From Gaetbulibacter saemankumensis DSM 17032 (GTDB taxonomy: Bacteria; Bacteroidota; Bacteroidia; Flavobacteriales; Flavobacteriaceae), in assembly GCF_000425645.1 (NCBI RefSeq), contig NZ_AUDV01000008.1, positions 116,998 through 180,997 on the forward strand: 64,000 nucleotides of DNA, in the 5' to 3' direction. This document shows, in pieces, positions 46,303 through 56,600 of this stretch. Each line of letters begins with the position of its first letter. The stretch's first letter is position 1. The notes beneath the pieces were generated by a model, which worked only from the letters and a program-made list of their open reading frames with translations, made no database searches and was not told where the DNA came from. Both the position numbers and the translations under genes were made by a program.

Positions 46303-46869
46303 TTACTCGTATGCATAGCCACCAACTTGTGCCAACGCCGCATAAATACTACCGTCGTGTGATGTCTTTATAATTAATTTCACATACTTTACTGTTTTGT
46401 TTTCACGAAAATCTACTTGCTGTAATTCGGCAATTCTTGATAATGAGAAACTTCCCATTGACGTCCACGTGGTTCCATCGGTACTTGTCTCTACTTCAAG
46501 ATCTTTAATAGCTCTAGAAAGCGTTTGTCTTTGTGCTACCTGAAGCCCGCCTATACTAATTTCCGATCCAAAATTGATGATTAATTCATGAGGGTGTTGT
46601 CCTGCTGGGTTGCATGTCCAGCAGGAATGCCAATAAGTTTCTAAATCAGTATCGAGTATATCGGCTGCTCGTCCTGTAGCTCCTTCTCCTGCTGTTTCCT
46701 CCGAACTAAAACTTTCAATAGTCCAAGCGGTAGGTTTAAGATTTACTTTAATTCTTGTATCGTTAAAAATCTGATTGGTTTTATATAAAACCTGGTCTGG
46801 TTCGCATGCCAAAACCACAATTGCAACAAGAAAAAATAAAATATGTTTTATAGTTTTTGATTTTTTCAT
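46303..46869 (-). CDS. F5/8 type C (discoidin) lipoprotein
   Basis: A 188-residue lipoprotein (LAC, about Cys22) made almost entirely of one F5/8C domain (about 45-185). GEGATGRAADILDTD, ETYWHSCWTC and ISIGGLQVAQRQTLSRAIKDLEVETSTDG match the C-terminal domain of the following gene. It is probably a surface sugar-binding protein of PUL 2. The gene lies 70 bases after susD and 82 before its paralogue. Confidence 0.85.
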   Translation of the reverse strand: MKKSKTIKHILFFLVAIVVLACEPDQVLYKTNQIFNDTRIKVNLKPTAWTIESFSSEETAGEGATGRAADILDTDLETYWHSCWTCNPAGQHPHELIINFGSEISIGGLQVAQRQTLSRAIKDLEVETSTDGTTWTSMGSFSLSRIAELQQVDFRENKTVKYVKLIIKTSHDGSIYAALAQVGGYAYE

Positions 46870-46939
46870 AATTATTAATTTTTTATAGCTTACAAACCAA
46901 GCAAGGTTTACATTCGTTACTTGGTCTGTTGCCTGCTTA

Positions 46940-48598
46940 TTATAATGGATTTTGCTCTAAAGTCGGTTGTATTAATATTTGTTGTTCTGGTATCAATTCA
47001 ATAATAACTTTATCTGTAGACAAAATCTGAGGATACGGATTCGAGTTATTTAAGTGTGTTCCTGGGTAACGTCTATCCATCGTTAAACCATTTCTATAAA
47101 CATCAAACTTTCTATGTCCTTCGAAGGCTAATTCTAACTGACGCTCATCTAAAACAACATCTAACACTGTTTTACCCTCTGGTAAATTTGCTAGGGTATA
47201 TTCATCAGCTTGAGCTCTTGCTCTTAAAATATTGATATTATCTAAAGCTAATTGATCTGCTCCTTGTTTTGCGTAAGCTTCTGCTTTATTTAAGTACATT
47301 TCTGCAAGTCTAGATACTGTTGGTGACCATAGGTGCAAATCGTTTTCTTGTTGAGAAGCTTTCAGAATAAAGAATTTTGGATATCCGTTACGCTTATCCA
47401 TATCATAATCGAACACCACATCCTGACGCCCATTAGTACCATTAAAATAGTATTGGGTTCTACCGTTAATCTCTTCAGACATTAAGGTGTATGTGTTACC
47501 TTCATAGTCAAAAGTAATTGTAGAGCCGTTGTCAGTAGTGCGACTAAACTGGTATGTGTCATTATTTTCTACCCAATATACAGCAGGTATTTTATCACCG
47601 TTTTCATCCAATAAATACTGCGGATCTATAAAGCTACCTCTTAAATCTTTTTCACTTTGATTTAATAATTCTAAATAGGGTTGAGAGACATACATTTCTC
47701 CCCAACCTACACCATCAATAGTTGCGTAAAACGAACCTATAGTCCACCAATCTTCATTACCTGGAATATCAATATCCTTAGTTAAAGTTACAGAAAAAAT
47801 GGCCTCTTCATTATCTAATGGAGGTAACGTATTCATTATCGAAAAGCGCTGCGGAGACAATAAAGCATATGGTCCTTCATTTATTACTTTATCAGCATAC
47901 TCAATGGCTTTAGTGTTATCTTCCATGTACAGATAAACCCTCGATAATAATGCCTGTGCGGCTCCTTTAGAAGCAAACGATGCTCCTTTATTTTCATTCA
48001 TTAAAGCCTCAGCCTTTAACAAGTCTGATATTACCTGGTCATAAACTTCGCCAACCGTATTTCTATCTGGTAATTCATTGATATCTGATGTTAATTTTAA
48101 TGGAATTGACAGGTTCGATGTTCCTTGATTATATGGTCTTCCGAAGATATTACCCATTTGAAAATATACCAAAGCTCTGATATAATAGTTCTCACCAATA
48201 ACCTGATCTTCTTCGTCTGAATTACCTTCAGTTAAACTTTCAATAACACGATTTGCTCCTACAACAGCCTTATACGAATTACTCCAAAACCTATCGGCTC
48301 TGTAATTATTAGGGTTTCTTTGATAATTGTAAAAGAAGTACAAAGGATCGGTTGTCCCCCCACTAATCATTACATTATCACTAGAATACTCAGACATTCT
48401 ATGTAAATCGTCTATCCAACCATCATAACCTTTATCTCCTTTTAAAAATAAATAGTTCCCTAAGGTTGCCGCCTGTGCAGCTCCAGGATCCTTAAACAAA
48501 TCGTCGGCTGAAATTTCTGTAAATGGACTTCTATCTAAATCACAAGATGTAAACATCATTGGAACGGAGAATAGAATTGTATATAATATTTTTTTCAT
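46940..48598 (-). CDS. susD: SusD/RagB family lipoprotein (PUL 2)
   Basis: A 552-residue lipoprotein (TSC, Cys19). N-terminal DLDRSPFTEISADDLFKDPGAA, the SDEEDQVIGENYYIRALVYFQMGNIFGRPY helices and the C-terminal RLAEMYLNKAEAYAKQG and VLDERQLELAFEGHRKFDVYRNG segments are standard for SusD. Partner of the preceding SusC, with an 18-base gap. Not closely similar by eye to the PUL 1 SusD, so a different ligand is likely. Confidence 0.95.
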   Translation of the reverse strand: MKKILYTILFSVPMMFTSCDLDRSPFTEISADDLFKDPGAAQAATLGNYLFLKGDKGYDGWIDDLHRMSEYSSDNVMISGGTTDPLYFFYNYQRNPNNYRADRFWSNSYKAVVGANRVIESLTEGNSDEEDQVIGENYYIRALVYFQMGNIFGRPYNQGTSNLSIPLKLTSDINELPDRNTVGEVYDQVISDLLKAEALMNENKGASFASKGAAQALLSRVYLYMEDNTKAIEYADKVINEGPYALLSPQRFSIMNTLPPLDNEEAIFSVTLTKDIDIPGNEDWWTIGSFYATIDGVGWGEMYVSQPYLELLNQSEKDLRGSFIDPQYLLDENGDKIPAVYWVENNDTYQFSRTTDNGSTITFDYEGNTYTLMSEEINGRTQYYFNGTNGRQDVVFDYDMDKRNGYPKFFILKASQQENDLHLWSPTVSRLAEMYLNKAEAYAKQGADQLALDNINILRARAQADEYTLANLPEGKTVLDVVLDERQLELAFEGHRKFDVYRNGLTMDRRYPGTHLNNSNPYPQILSTDKVIIELIPEQQILIQPTLEQNPL

Positions 48599-48616
48599 CT
48601 TTTAATTTTTTTTTAA

Positions 48617-51562
48617 TTAAAACGTAAGATTTAATCCTAATGCAAAACGTCTTGGCACTGGGTATCCTATACTTGTATATCCCAATTGAGATCCACCAAC
48701 ACCATCACTAATAGTTGGATCAACACCTGTAAACTTGGTAAAGGTTACTAAATTGTCACCTGACAGGTAAATATTAGCATTACTTACACCTATTTTTTCA
48801 AGAAAAGCCGCAGGTATATCGTATGATAATCTCACGTTATTTAAACGTAAATAGCTACCATCTTCTAAATAACGTGTAGAAGTTTGGTTACTTCCTGCAT
48901 AGCCTCCTGGCTGTGGTTTTGGATGCGTTGCTACATCGCCTGGTCTTTCCCAACGAGTCCACCCATCAGGTAATACCATTTGGTTGTATTGTAAATAATA
49001 CCCATCTGAATCAAATAAATTGCGAGACGCATTGTATAACTCGGCTCCGTAAGAGAAGGTCCAGTTTGAACTTAATGTGAAGTTTTTAAACCAAAAGCTC
49101 GTGTTGAAACCCCCATTATAATCAGGATTAGCAGAACCTGCAATTTGTAAAGTCGCGCTGTTATAATCAGAAGTTGTAGAACTTTCACCAGTATCTGGAT
49201 CGATAATTTCGTAAACTGGTGCCCCATTAGCCGGGTTTACTCCTAACCATTTTCTCATGTAAAAAGAACCAAATTCCTCACCTTCTCTAATAATATAGGA
49301 GCCACCTATAATATCTGTTCCATCAGGTAACTCTTTTACATTATTCTTATTAAAACTAATGTTAAAACCAACATTAATTCCAAAATCATCTTTGTTTATT
49401 ATATCAGCTGACACAGCAATTTCAACACCTTGATTAGTAACAGAACCAATATTCTGGTAACGACCACTAAATCCTGTTTGATCTGACAAACGTCTGAAGA
49501 ACAATAGTCCTGAATTCTCTTTATTGTAGTAATCAACAGTGACATCTACAGCATTAAAAATTGTCGCATCTAAACCAAAATTACTTTCAATACCTTTTTC
49601 CCAGGTTAGATCTTTTGTTCCTAACCGGTTAGGCTTCGCAGCAATAAGACCTGCATACTGAAATCTAACATCGTAAGTAGATAAATAACCAAAGCCACCC
49701 GGTTGGTTCCCTACGGCACCATGACTCGCTCTTAATTTAAGAACATTTAAATCTGTTATGTTGAAGAAATTTTCTTTATGAATATTCCATCCAGCTGCAA
49801 TAGAATAAAATTCTCCATAACGATAATCTGGAGCAAATGACGAAGCCCCATCCACTCTTAATGATCCTTTAGCAAAATATTTACCCTTGTAATCATAATC
49901 TGCAGCTAATAAAAATGATTGTTGCGCAAATTCGCCTGCATCACCATCGGCTGCAGCCGGTTTTAAACCTATACTCTGAACTTGTCCGTTTACAACTATG
50001 TTTTCCGAACGTGTTGTTACATTTCTTGAACTACTATCATTATATTCATAGGCTGCTAAAACATTAACTGTATGATTATCATTAAATACATTCGAATATT
50101 TTAGCATTTGATTTGTAAATCTTGATAACCCTCTATAGGTGTAATCTTGAATAGATCCATTTGTAGATAAACCTCCGTTAGATCTTGGATCTGTATAATT
50201 AAAACTTTCAAAGTTCCCCCATCTAAAGTTGTTTGTAGAAATGAAGGTTAAATTCTTTAGTAATGTATATTCAAAATCAAAACTTGCAAACAAATCAAAC
50301 GAACGCGAGTCTGAATAATTCCATTGTCTGTCATAAAAGTAGTTAGCATTATCACGCCCAATCCAATCATCACCCTTAGCTTCTCGAGCATTTACCACAG
50401 AACCATCTTGGTTAAATGGGTTGTCCCAAGGCATATTGGTATACGCCTGATATAAATCTCCTGCTCGAGCATTTTCTCTTCTATCGAACACGAAATATAA
50501 TTTCGGTTTAATAGTTAATCTTTTTGAAATATTATAATCTAAATTGGTACGATAGGTATAGCGATCTAATTCACTGCCTATAACTGTTCCTTCTTCGTTA
50601 TAATAGCCTCCTGAAATTAATAAATTATGAGTATCTGTTGCTGCAGTAAACGAAATGGAGGCATCCTTTACAAAGGCATCCTGAGTAGTTGCATCAACCC
50701 AATCAAAATCGCGCTCTAACAAACTTTCATCAAACCATGGATTGGTATTTCCTAAGCTTTCATGGAAATCGTATAACTGCCTAGAGTTCATGACTTCAAA
50801 GTTTCCCGGGTTAAATTGATTCATGGCACTTTTTAAAGACACGGTCATTTGTGGCTTTTGACCTATAGTACCACGTTTAGTCGTTATAATTATAACCCCA
50901 TTAGCTCCTCGGTTCCCATATAAAGCGGTAGCTGAAGCATCTTTTAAAACAGACATACTAGCGATATCTCTTGGGTTTAATTTGGGATCTGAATTCCCTA
51001 CAATAACTCCATCTACTACCCATAAAGGTGCGTTAGTTGAATTAATTGAAGAACGCCCTCTAATAATAATATTTGGAGAAGAACCAGGTGAACCATTACT
51101 CGGTAACACTTGCACTCCCGTTACTTTACCTTGTAACATAGTCGCTACTTCAGGCACTGTAACATCCATTAACTTATCAGCCTTAACCTCTACGACCGAG
51201 GAAGTAACTGTTTCTTTCTTTTGGGTTCCATAAGCAACAACCACCACCTCTTCTAGAGCATTTTGATCTTCTTGTAATTGAATGTTAATCGTTTGTTTTC
51301 CCTTTACAGGTATTTCCACATTCGAATAACCAACATAAGTTATTACAAGTACATCATTATCATTGACCGTAATAGTAAAATTACCATCAAAATCTGAAGA
51401 CACACCCTGTGATGTTCCTTTTACACGGACACTGGCTCCTGGTAACGGTATGCCTGCATTAGCATCCGTTATAGTCCCTGAAACCTGTTTTTCCTGGGCA
51501 TACATGGTGTATGTAAATCCCAGTAGTAAAACAAATAGCATTGTTTTAACCTTATTTTTCAT
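48617..51562 (-). CDS. susC: SusC/RagA TonB-dependent transporter (PUL 2)
   Basis: A 981-residue outer-membrane transporter: signal peptide (to YAQ), regulatory-like domain (QVSGTITDANAGIPLPGASV), plug with MLQGKVTGVQVLPSNGSPG, IIIRGRSSINSTNAPLWVVDG and YGNRGANGVIIITTKRG, then a barrel ending in LGLNLTF. It lies 148 bases downstream of the GH109 gene; no exact TAnnTTTG box was found in that gap, so it may share the GH109 transcript. Confidence 0.96.
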   Translation of the reverse strand: MKNKVKTMLFVLLLGFTYTMYAQEKQVSGTITDANAGIPLPGASVRVKGTSQGVSSDFDGNFTITVNDNDVLVITYVGYSNVEIPVKGKQTINIQLQEDQNALEEVVVVAYGTQKKETVTSSVVEVKADKLMDVTVPEVATMLQGKVTGVQVLPSNGSPGSSPNIIIRGRSSINSTNAPLWVVDGVIVGNSDPKLNPRDIASMSVLKDASATALYGNRGANGVIIITTKRGTIGQKPQMTVSLKSAMNQFNPGNFEVMNSRQLYDFHESLGNTNPWFDESLLERDFDWVDATTQDAFVKDASISFTAATDTHNLLISGGYYNEEGTVIGSELDRYTYRTNLDYNISKRLTIKPKLYFVFDRRENARAGDLYQAYTNMPWDNPFNQDGSVVNAREAKGDDWIGRDNANYFYDRQWNYSDSRSFDLFASFDFEYTLLKNLTFISTNNFRWGNFESFNYTDPRSNGGLSTNGSIQDYTYRGLSRFTNQMLKYSNVFNDNHTVNVLAAYEYNDSSSRNVTTRSENIVVNGQVQSIGLKPAAADGDAGEFAQQSFLLAADYDYKGKYFAKGSLRVDGASSFAPDYRYGEFYSIAAGWNIHKENFFNITDLNVLKLRASHGAVGNQPGGFGYLSTYDVRFQYAGLIAAKPNRLGTKDLTWEKGIESNFGLDATIFNAVDVTVDYYNKENSGLLFFRRLSDQTGFSGRYQNIGSVTNQGVEIAVSADIINKDDFGINVGFNISFNKNNVKELPDGTDIIGGSYIIREGEEFGSFYMRKWLGVNPANGAPVYEIIDPDTGESSTTSDYNSATLQIAGSANPDYNGGFNTSFWFKNFTLSSNWTFSYGAELYNASRNLFDSDGYYLQYNQMVLPDGWTRWERPGDVATHPKPQPGGYAGSNQTSTRYLEDGSYLRLNNVRLSYDIPAAFLEKIGVSNANIYLSGDNLVTFTKFTGVDPTISDGVGGSQLGYTSIGYPVPRRFALGLNLTF

Positions 51563-51710
51563 AAGCTTTAGTTTAGTTAATAATTAATATTTATTGAGTT
51601 AATTGTTGAGTATCTTTTAATTCATCTGATTTATTTGTTTTTATTATCAAAGTATAAGAGTATTGACAACCTCTATTTTTAGATACAGAACAAATAAACC
51701 AGACGAATAA

Positions 51711-53069
51711 TTAATAGGTTTCCTTCATCCAGTTATATGGTTTTCTTTTTACCCACATACCTCTTGTAAAATCAGGAAAACCCTGTGGTTCTCCATTATT
51801 TTCTATTGAAGCTTCAGAAAGTGGTGTAACGGCGCTCCAGGCCGCGGCATCGTAAACATCTAATGGAGGGGCCACTTTCTCTTTTGCAGACTCTACAAAG
51901 GCATTCATTACAAAAAAGTCCATACCGCCATGACCAGCTCCTTCTGCTAAATCACCATATTTTTGCCATAACGGATGATCGTATTTCTTTAACCATGCAT
52001 CATCTTTCTCCCAATGGTGAGATGGCGATTCACCTTCCACATAAATTCTATTTCCATCGACTTCCCATAAACCATTAGCTCCCTGGACTCTAAAACCTAA
52101 AGAGTAAGGTCTTGGTAAATTACAGTCGTGGGTGATAATAATAGTTTCACCATTAGCAGTATCTATGGTAGATGTTATAACATCACCTTGCTTAAATTTC
52201 AATTTAGCATTAGGATGATCTTTTCCTCCCTTATCTACAATGTATTTGTGTAAACCAATAGCTTTTGTGGCATGTGAGGTTAAAGACATGAATCGGTTAC
52301 CGCGATTTATATCGCACATTACGGCCATTGGACCAACACCATGTGTGGGATATACGTCTGCATTGCGAAGTAAGGAATGTCGTGTTCGCCATTTTGATTC
52401 AGAAATTCCGTGTTCTCCAAATTCTGGGCCTAGTCCATAAGCACTTTTTCCATCGTTAAATTTCACCCCTCTTAAATCGTGCTGGTAACCACATCTAAAA
52501 TGTACCATTTCTCCAAATACATTTTGCTTTACCATATTAAGAACGGCTAATACATCTCTACGGTAATTTACATTTTCAAGAATCATTAAATGAGATCCCG
52601 TTTTCTCATGTGTGTTTACCAAATCCCAACACTCTTCTAAAGTATTCGCTGCCGAAACCTCCAACCCTGTATATTTACCGGCTTCCATAGCATCTACAGC
52701 CATCCTAGTATGCCACAACCAGGGTGTTGCTATAATTACAGCATCAACCTCTTTTAACTCTAAAAGGTTTTTGTAATCATGGTTATTTTCACCAAACACC
52801 TGAGGTTTTTTATACCCGGCATCCGTAATCATTTTTGTGGCAATCTCTATACGTTTTGGATCAACATCACAAATTGCTGTAATTTCAATATCCTTTCTAT
52901 GTAAGGCATTCCTTAAATGATTCGCACCTCGAAGTCCAACCCCAATAAATGCAAGTTTTAATTTCTCTCCTTTAAATATATTACTACTTCCAAAAGACAA
53001 GCCTGGAATTAAAGATAATCCCGCTCCTGCTATGGTTGCTTTTTTTACAAAATTTCTTCTTGAATTCAT
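51711..53069 (-). CDS. GH109-type NAD-dependent glycosidase (Gfo/Idh/MocA fold)
   Basis: A 452-residue enzyme with a twin-arginine signal (SRRNFVKKATIAGAG). A Rossmann domain (FIGVGLRGANHL about 39-50, ITAICDVDP) is followed by the family-specific ENVNYRRDVLAVLNMVKQNVFGE, YPTHGVGPMAVMCDINRGNR, LHKYIVDKGGKDHPNAK and GAGHGGMDFFV segments. These match closely the GH109 alpha-N-acetylgalactosaminidase of Elizabethkingia as I recall it. GH109 cleaves by transient NAD+-driven oxidation. Plausible role: removing alpha-linked GalNAc from the PUL 2 glycan. Other oxidoreductase functions cannot be excluded. Confidence 0.85.
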   Translation of the reverse strand: MNSRRNFVKKATIAGAGLSLIPGLSFGSSNIFKGEKLKLAFIGVGLRGANHLRNALHRKDIEITAICDVDPKRIEIATKMITDAGYKKPQVFGENNHDYKNLLELKEVDAVIIATPWLWHTRMAVDAMEAGKYTGLEVSAANTLEECWDLVNTHEKTGSHLMILENVNYRRDVLAVLNMVKQNVFGEMVHFRCGYQHDLRGVKFNDGKSAYGLGPEFGEHGISESKWRTRHSLLRNADVYPTHGVGPMAVMCDINRGNRFMSLTSHATKAIGLHKYIVDKGGKDHPNAKLKFKQGDVITSTIDTANGETIIITHDCNLPRPYSLGFRVQGANGLWEVDGNRIYVEGESPSHHWEKDDAWLKKYDHPLWQKYGDLAEGAGHGGMDFFVMNAFVESAKEKVAPPLDVYDAAAWSAVTPLSEASIENNGEPQGFPDFTRGMWVKRKPYNWMKETY

Positions 53070-53602
53070 CTTAATTTTAATTAACCTTTCTTTTACATTA
53101 ATTTAACTTCTGTAAAGATGTGCCATATTATTGATTTACAAGACATCCATTTTAGGCATTAAGTCGTATAAATACTGTATTGAACACCTTATTGCCGAAA
53201 TAGTACACCTGGTAATTTTCTTATTGCGTTTGATTAATATGAAGGTCACCGATTAGACCAAACATATTTAAACTGCCAGTCTAAAAACTACCGACAATAC
53301 TTTTTATTGAACAAATATTGATTTTAATTTTGAAAAGAATATTTGAATTATTAGAAAAGAAAATCTATCTGATAAAATAATTATAAGGAGTAAATCAATA
53401 ATAGTCCCCCTAATCTGCCCTGAATAAGTGATTTAAATTTTAAGATATAGTTCATCACGCTTCTTTACACTCCTTTTTGCAGAATAAGACCACCTAATCA
53501 TCTATTAGAACCCTAATAATCATCAATGCTTAACAATTATTATTAATATCTTTACATGGCATACGCATTAATTATTTACTTGCACGTTATAATCGTTTTT
53601 CT
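53070..53602. other. Divergent regulatory region between GH109 and HTCS genes
   Basis: A 533-base AT-rich non-coding stretch. It holds CAAACATA at 53259-53266 (TATGTTTG, a TAnnTTTG match, on the minus strand toward GH109, without a -33 TTG at normal spacing), an inverted repeat TTAGAC-N20-GTCTAA (53253-53258 and 53279-53284) around it, and TATCTTTA at 53547-53554, a near match 48 bases before the HTCS start. No ORF or RNA gene was seen. Confidence 0.5.
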
Positions 53603-56600
53603 ATGAATTTAGATATGTTTATACCATATAAAACACATAAATCCCCCTCAATTAGGTCATGTTACCTATTTACTATATACCTAATTGCTTACCTGCCTAT
53701 TATGGCTCAAAGCCATATTAACTTTACTCACCGTGTACCTACATACAATGATAAACCCATCATAATTCATAAAACAATTCAGGATCATTTAGGGTTAATA
53801 TGGATGGTTACCGGAGGTAATATTTTAACTTACGATGGCAATAATTACAATTTAATTGATAACAGTACCATTTTTCCTGACCAGAAAAAATACCACATCA
53901 TCGAAGATTTAATCATTGATAATGATAAAAACATCTGGATTCTTTCTTCATTTGGATTGATAAAGAAATTTAATCACGAGAACAATCAGTTTGAAAATGT
54001 AGATTTTGATTCAAATAATGAAGTTATTAAAAAAATGATATCAAGGAATAACATTCTTTGGCTAGCTTCAGACAAAGGCACTATATACAGGTATGCCAAC
54101 TCTAAAATGGATAGCATAACGAAATTACCTGCTATTAGTCCGAAATCCAGTCGTATAATCAGTTTAGAATCAAATAAAAACAATATTTATATCAGTACAG
54201 ACAAAGGGAATTTATTTACTTATAATATTGAATTAAAAACAATAACGCCCATAGTTGGTCCATTCACAGATTACCCCGAACAGTTAATCCTTCAAATGGA
54301 CAATAATAACAGACTCTGGATAGGTACTGAAACCAGAGGACTGCTTCTCTATGATTTAAATAAAGAAAAATATATTCAAGATGAATTTTTAAAGACAAAC
54401 TCCTCGAATATTCATAAAGAAATGTTTCTTACTTTATTCTATGATAATGATAATTACTTATGGGGAGGCACAGATGGTGGAGGTCTTTATAAAGTTAATG
54501 TAAATAATGGAGAAGTAATATTATTTACTAAACAATATGCCAACGAATATTCGTTAAGTAGTAATACCGTTTTAGATATTTTTGAAGACAATCATAAAAA
54601 CCTCTGGGTATCTACAAATTATGGAAAACTCAACATTCTTTCTAATGTAAATAATAACATTATTTACCATGAAGGCTCCAAAAATAAATCACCGCAACGC
54701 ATATTAAGTATTTATAAAAGTAAAGACAATGCCTTGTGGTTTGGTACGGACGGATATGGCTTAACAAAAGTAATAACAGACATATCTGGTAATACTGAAG
54801 AATCACAATATTTTTTCGACACCAAGCTTAATAAAGGTTTTTTTATACAATCTATTACTGAAGATAATCAAGGAAATTTATGGGTTGGAACCTATAAAAA
54901 TGGTTTATGGTGTAAAAGAAAGAACAGTTCAAAATTTTTTAATATCGAAATATTCAATACCAAAAATCAAAAGGGTTCCGATATACGGAAAGTTTTTAAG
55001 GATCATCACGGACGCATATGGGCCTGCAGTAATGTTGGTATAAACATATTTTCAGATGATTTTGAACAACTGGCGAGTTTTAATAATAATGCAAATGGTT
55101 TAAAAGGAACTATTACGGAATCCGTAGCTAAAGACTTCAATAACACCATTTGGATTGGCATGTATAATGGCGGACTTTTTAAATTTAATGAAAATAAACA
55201 CAATTTAAAACTATCTTCTTTTAGCTTTTATAAAACAAGTAAAAGCCGTGATACTAAAATAGGTATAAAATATCTTGTTGCGGGCGAACCTCCCTACTTA
55301 TGGCTTGTAAATGATAACGGAACCCCTTTAAAATTTAATACAACTTCCTATAGCGTTGAAGACTTAAGTGCAAGTCAATCTATAAATGATAAAAACATTG
55401 CGGCCATTTTACCACAGAATGAACATAATATCTGGCTGAGTTCAAATAATGGTATTATCCATTTAAACCTAAAGGATTCCATTACAAAAGTATACTACAA
55501 CTCCGATGGTTTTCAAGATAACATGTATTTATCGAAAAGTGCCTATAAGGATGCTTCCGGAATGATGTATTTTGGAGGCGTTGAAGGTGTAAACTATTTT
55601 TATCCGGAAAACATATCTAAACAAAAATCAACGGCCAAACTACTCTTAACCTCTATTGAAATTTTAAATAAACCTGCAAGAGACCTTATCCCTGATCAAG
55701 TAAAAAATGGTGCGGTAAAAACAAAATATATACATCTAAAAAACAATCAGTCCTCTTTTAGTTTTAGATTTTCGGCTATAGACAATATTTTAAATCCTAA
55801 ATATTACTATGCTTATAGACTAAAAGGTTTTGATAAAAACTGGATTCATGTTTCCACTGAAACTGTTGCCACATATACAAACATACCTCCTGGCGATTAT
55901 ACATTTGAAGTTAGATCGGGGACCAAAAAAGGCGAATGGAATATTCCCCCGATAGAATTAGGAGTAAGTATAGCTTACCCTTTCTGGAACACTTATTGGG
56001 CTTATATTATATATACATTTATTATAGCTACAGTAATTTATTTCTTGGTTTTATGGTATCGCATGAAACAAAAGTTATTTTTAGAGAAAGTCAATCACAA
56101 AAAAGAACAGGAAATAACAGAATTGCGAATGAATTTTTTTACTAAAATGTCGCACGAAATCCAAACCCCATTAACCTTAATTTTAGGTCCTATAGAAAGC
56201 ATGTTAAAAAATGCAGAAGATAGTGGCAATCTACTTTTAAAAGAGCGCCTAAATATTATAAACAATAACACAAAACGTCTTTCGAAAATAGTTCGAGAAT
56301 TAACGCTTATTCGAGACCATGAATCAGGTAATATAAAACTAAACATCACTAAAAATAATTTAAATAAAAACCTTGAAGACGTCGTCTTAGCATTTAAAGA
56401 GTTGGCTAGAAAAAAACAAATTGATTTTATAATAAATTGTCCAAGGAACCTGGATGAAACCTGGTATGACAAGGATAAGTTAGAACATATCATCTATAAT
56501 CTGCTATCTAATGCCTTTAAATTCACTCCAAAAAATGGTAATATTCAACTAAATGTTATTCCAACCAATAATAAAAAGAAGATTAAAATTTCAATAATCG

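Noticed and set aside
53189..53227. Direct repeat TTATTGC (53189-53195 and 53221-53227)
   Set aside because: Two short AT-rich copies 32 bases apart are within what chance gives in such sequence.
53253..53284. Inverted repeat TTAGAC-N20-GTCTAA as an HTCS operator
   Set aside because: A single six-base repeat with a long spacer is weak evidence, and it has no second copy seen before susC of PUL 2. Kept only as a note in the intergenic entry.
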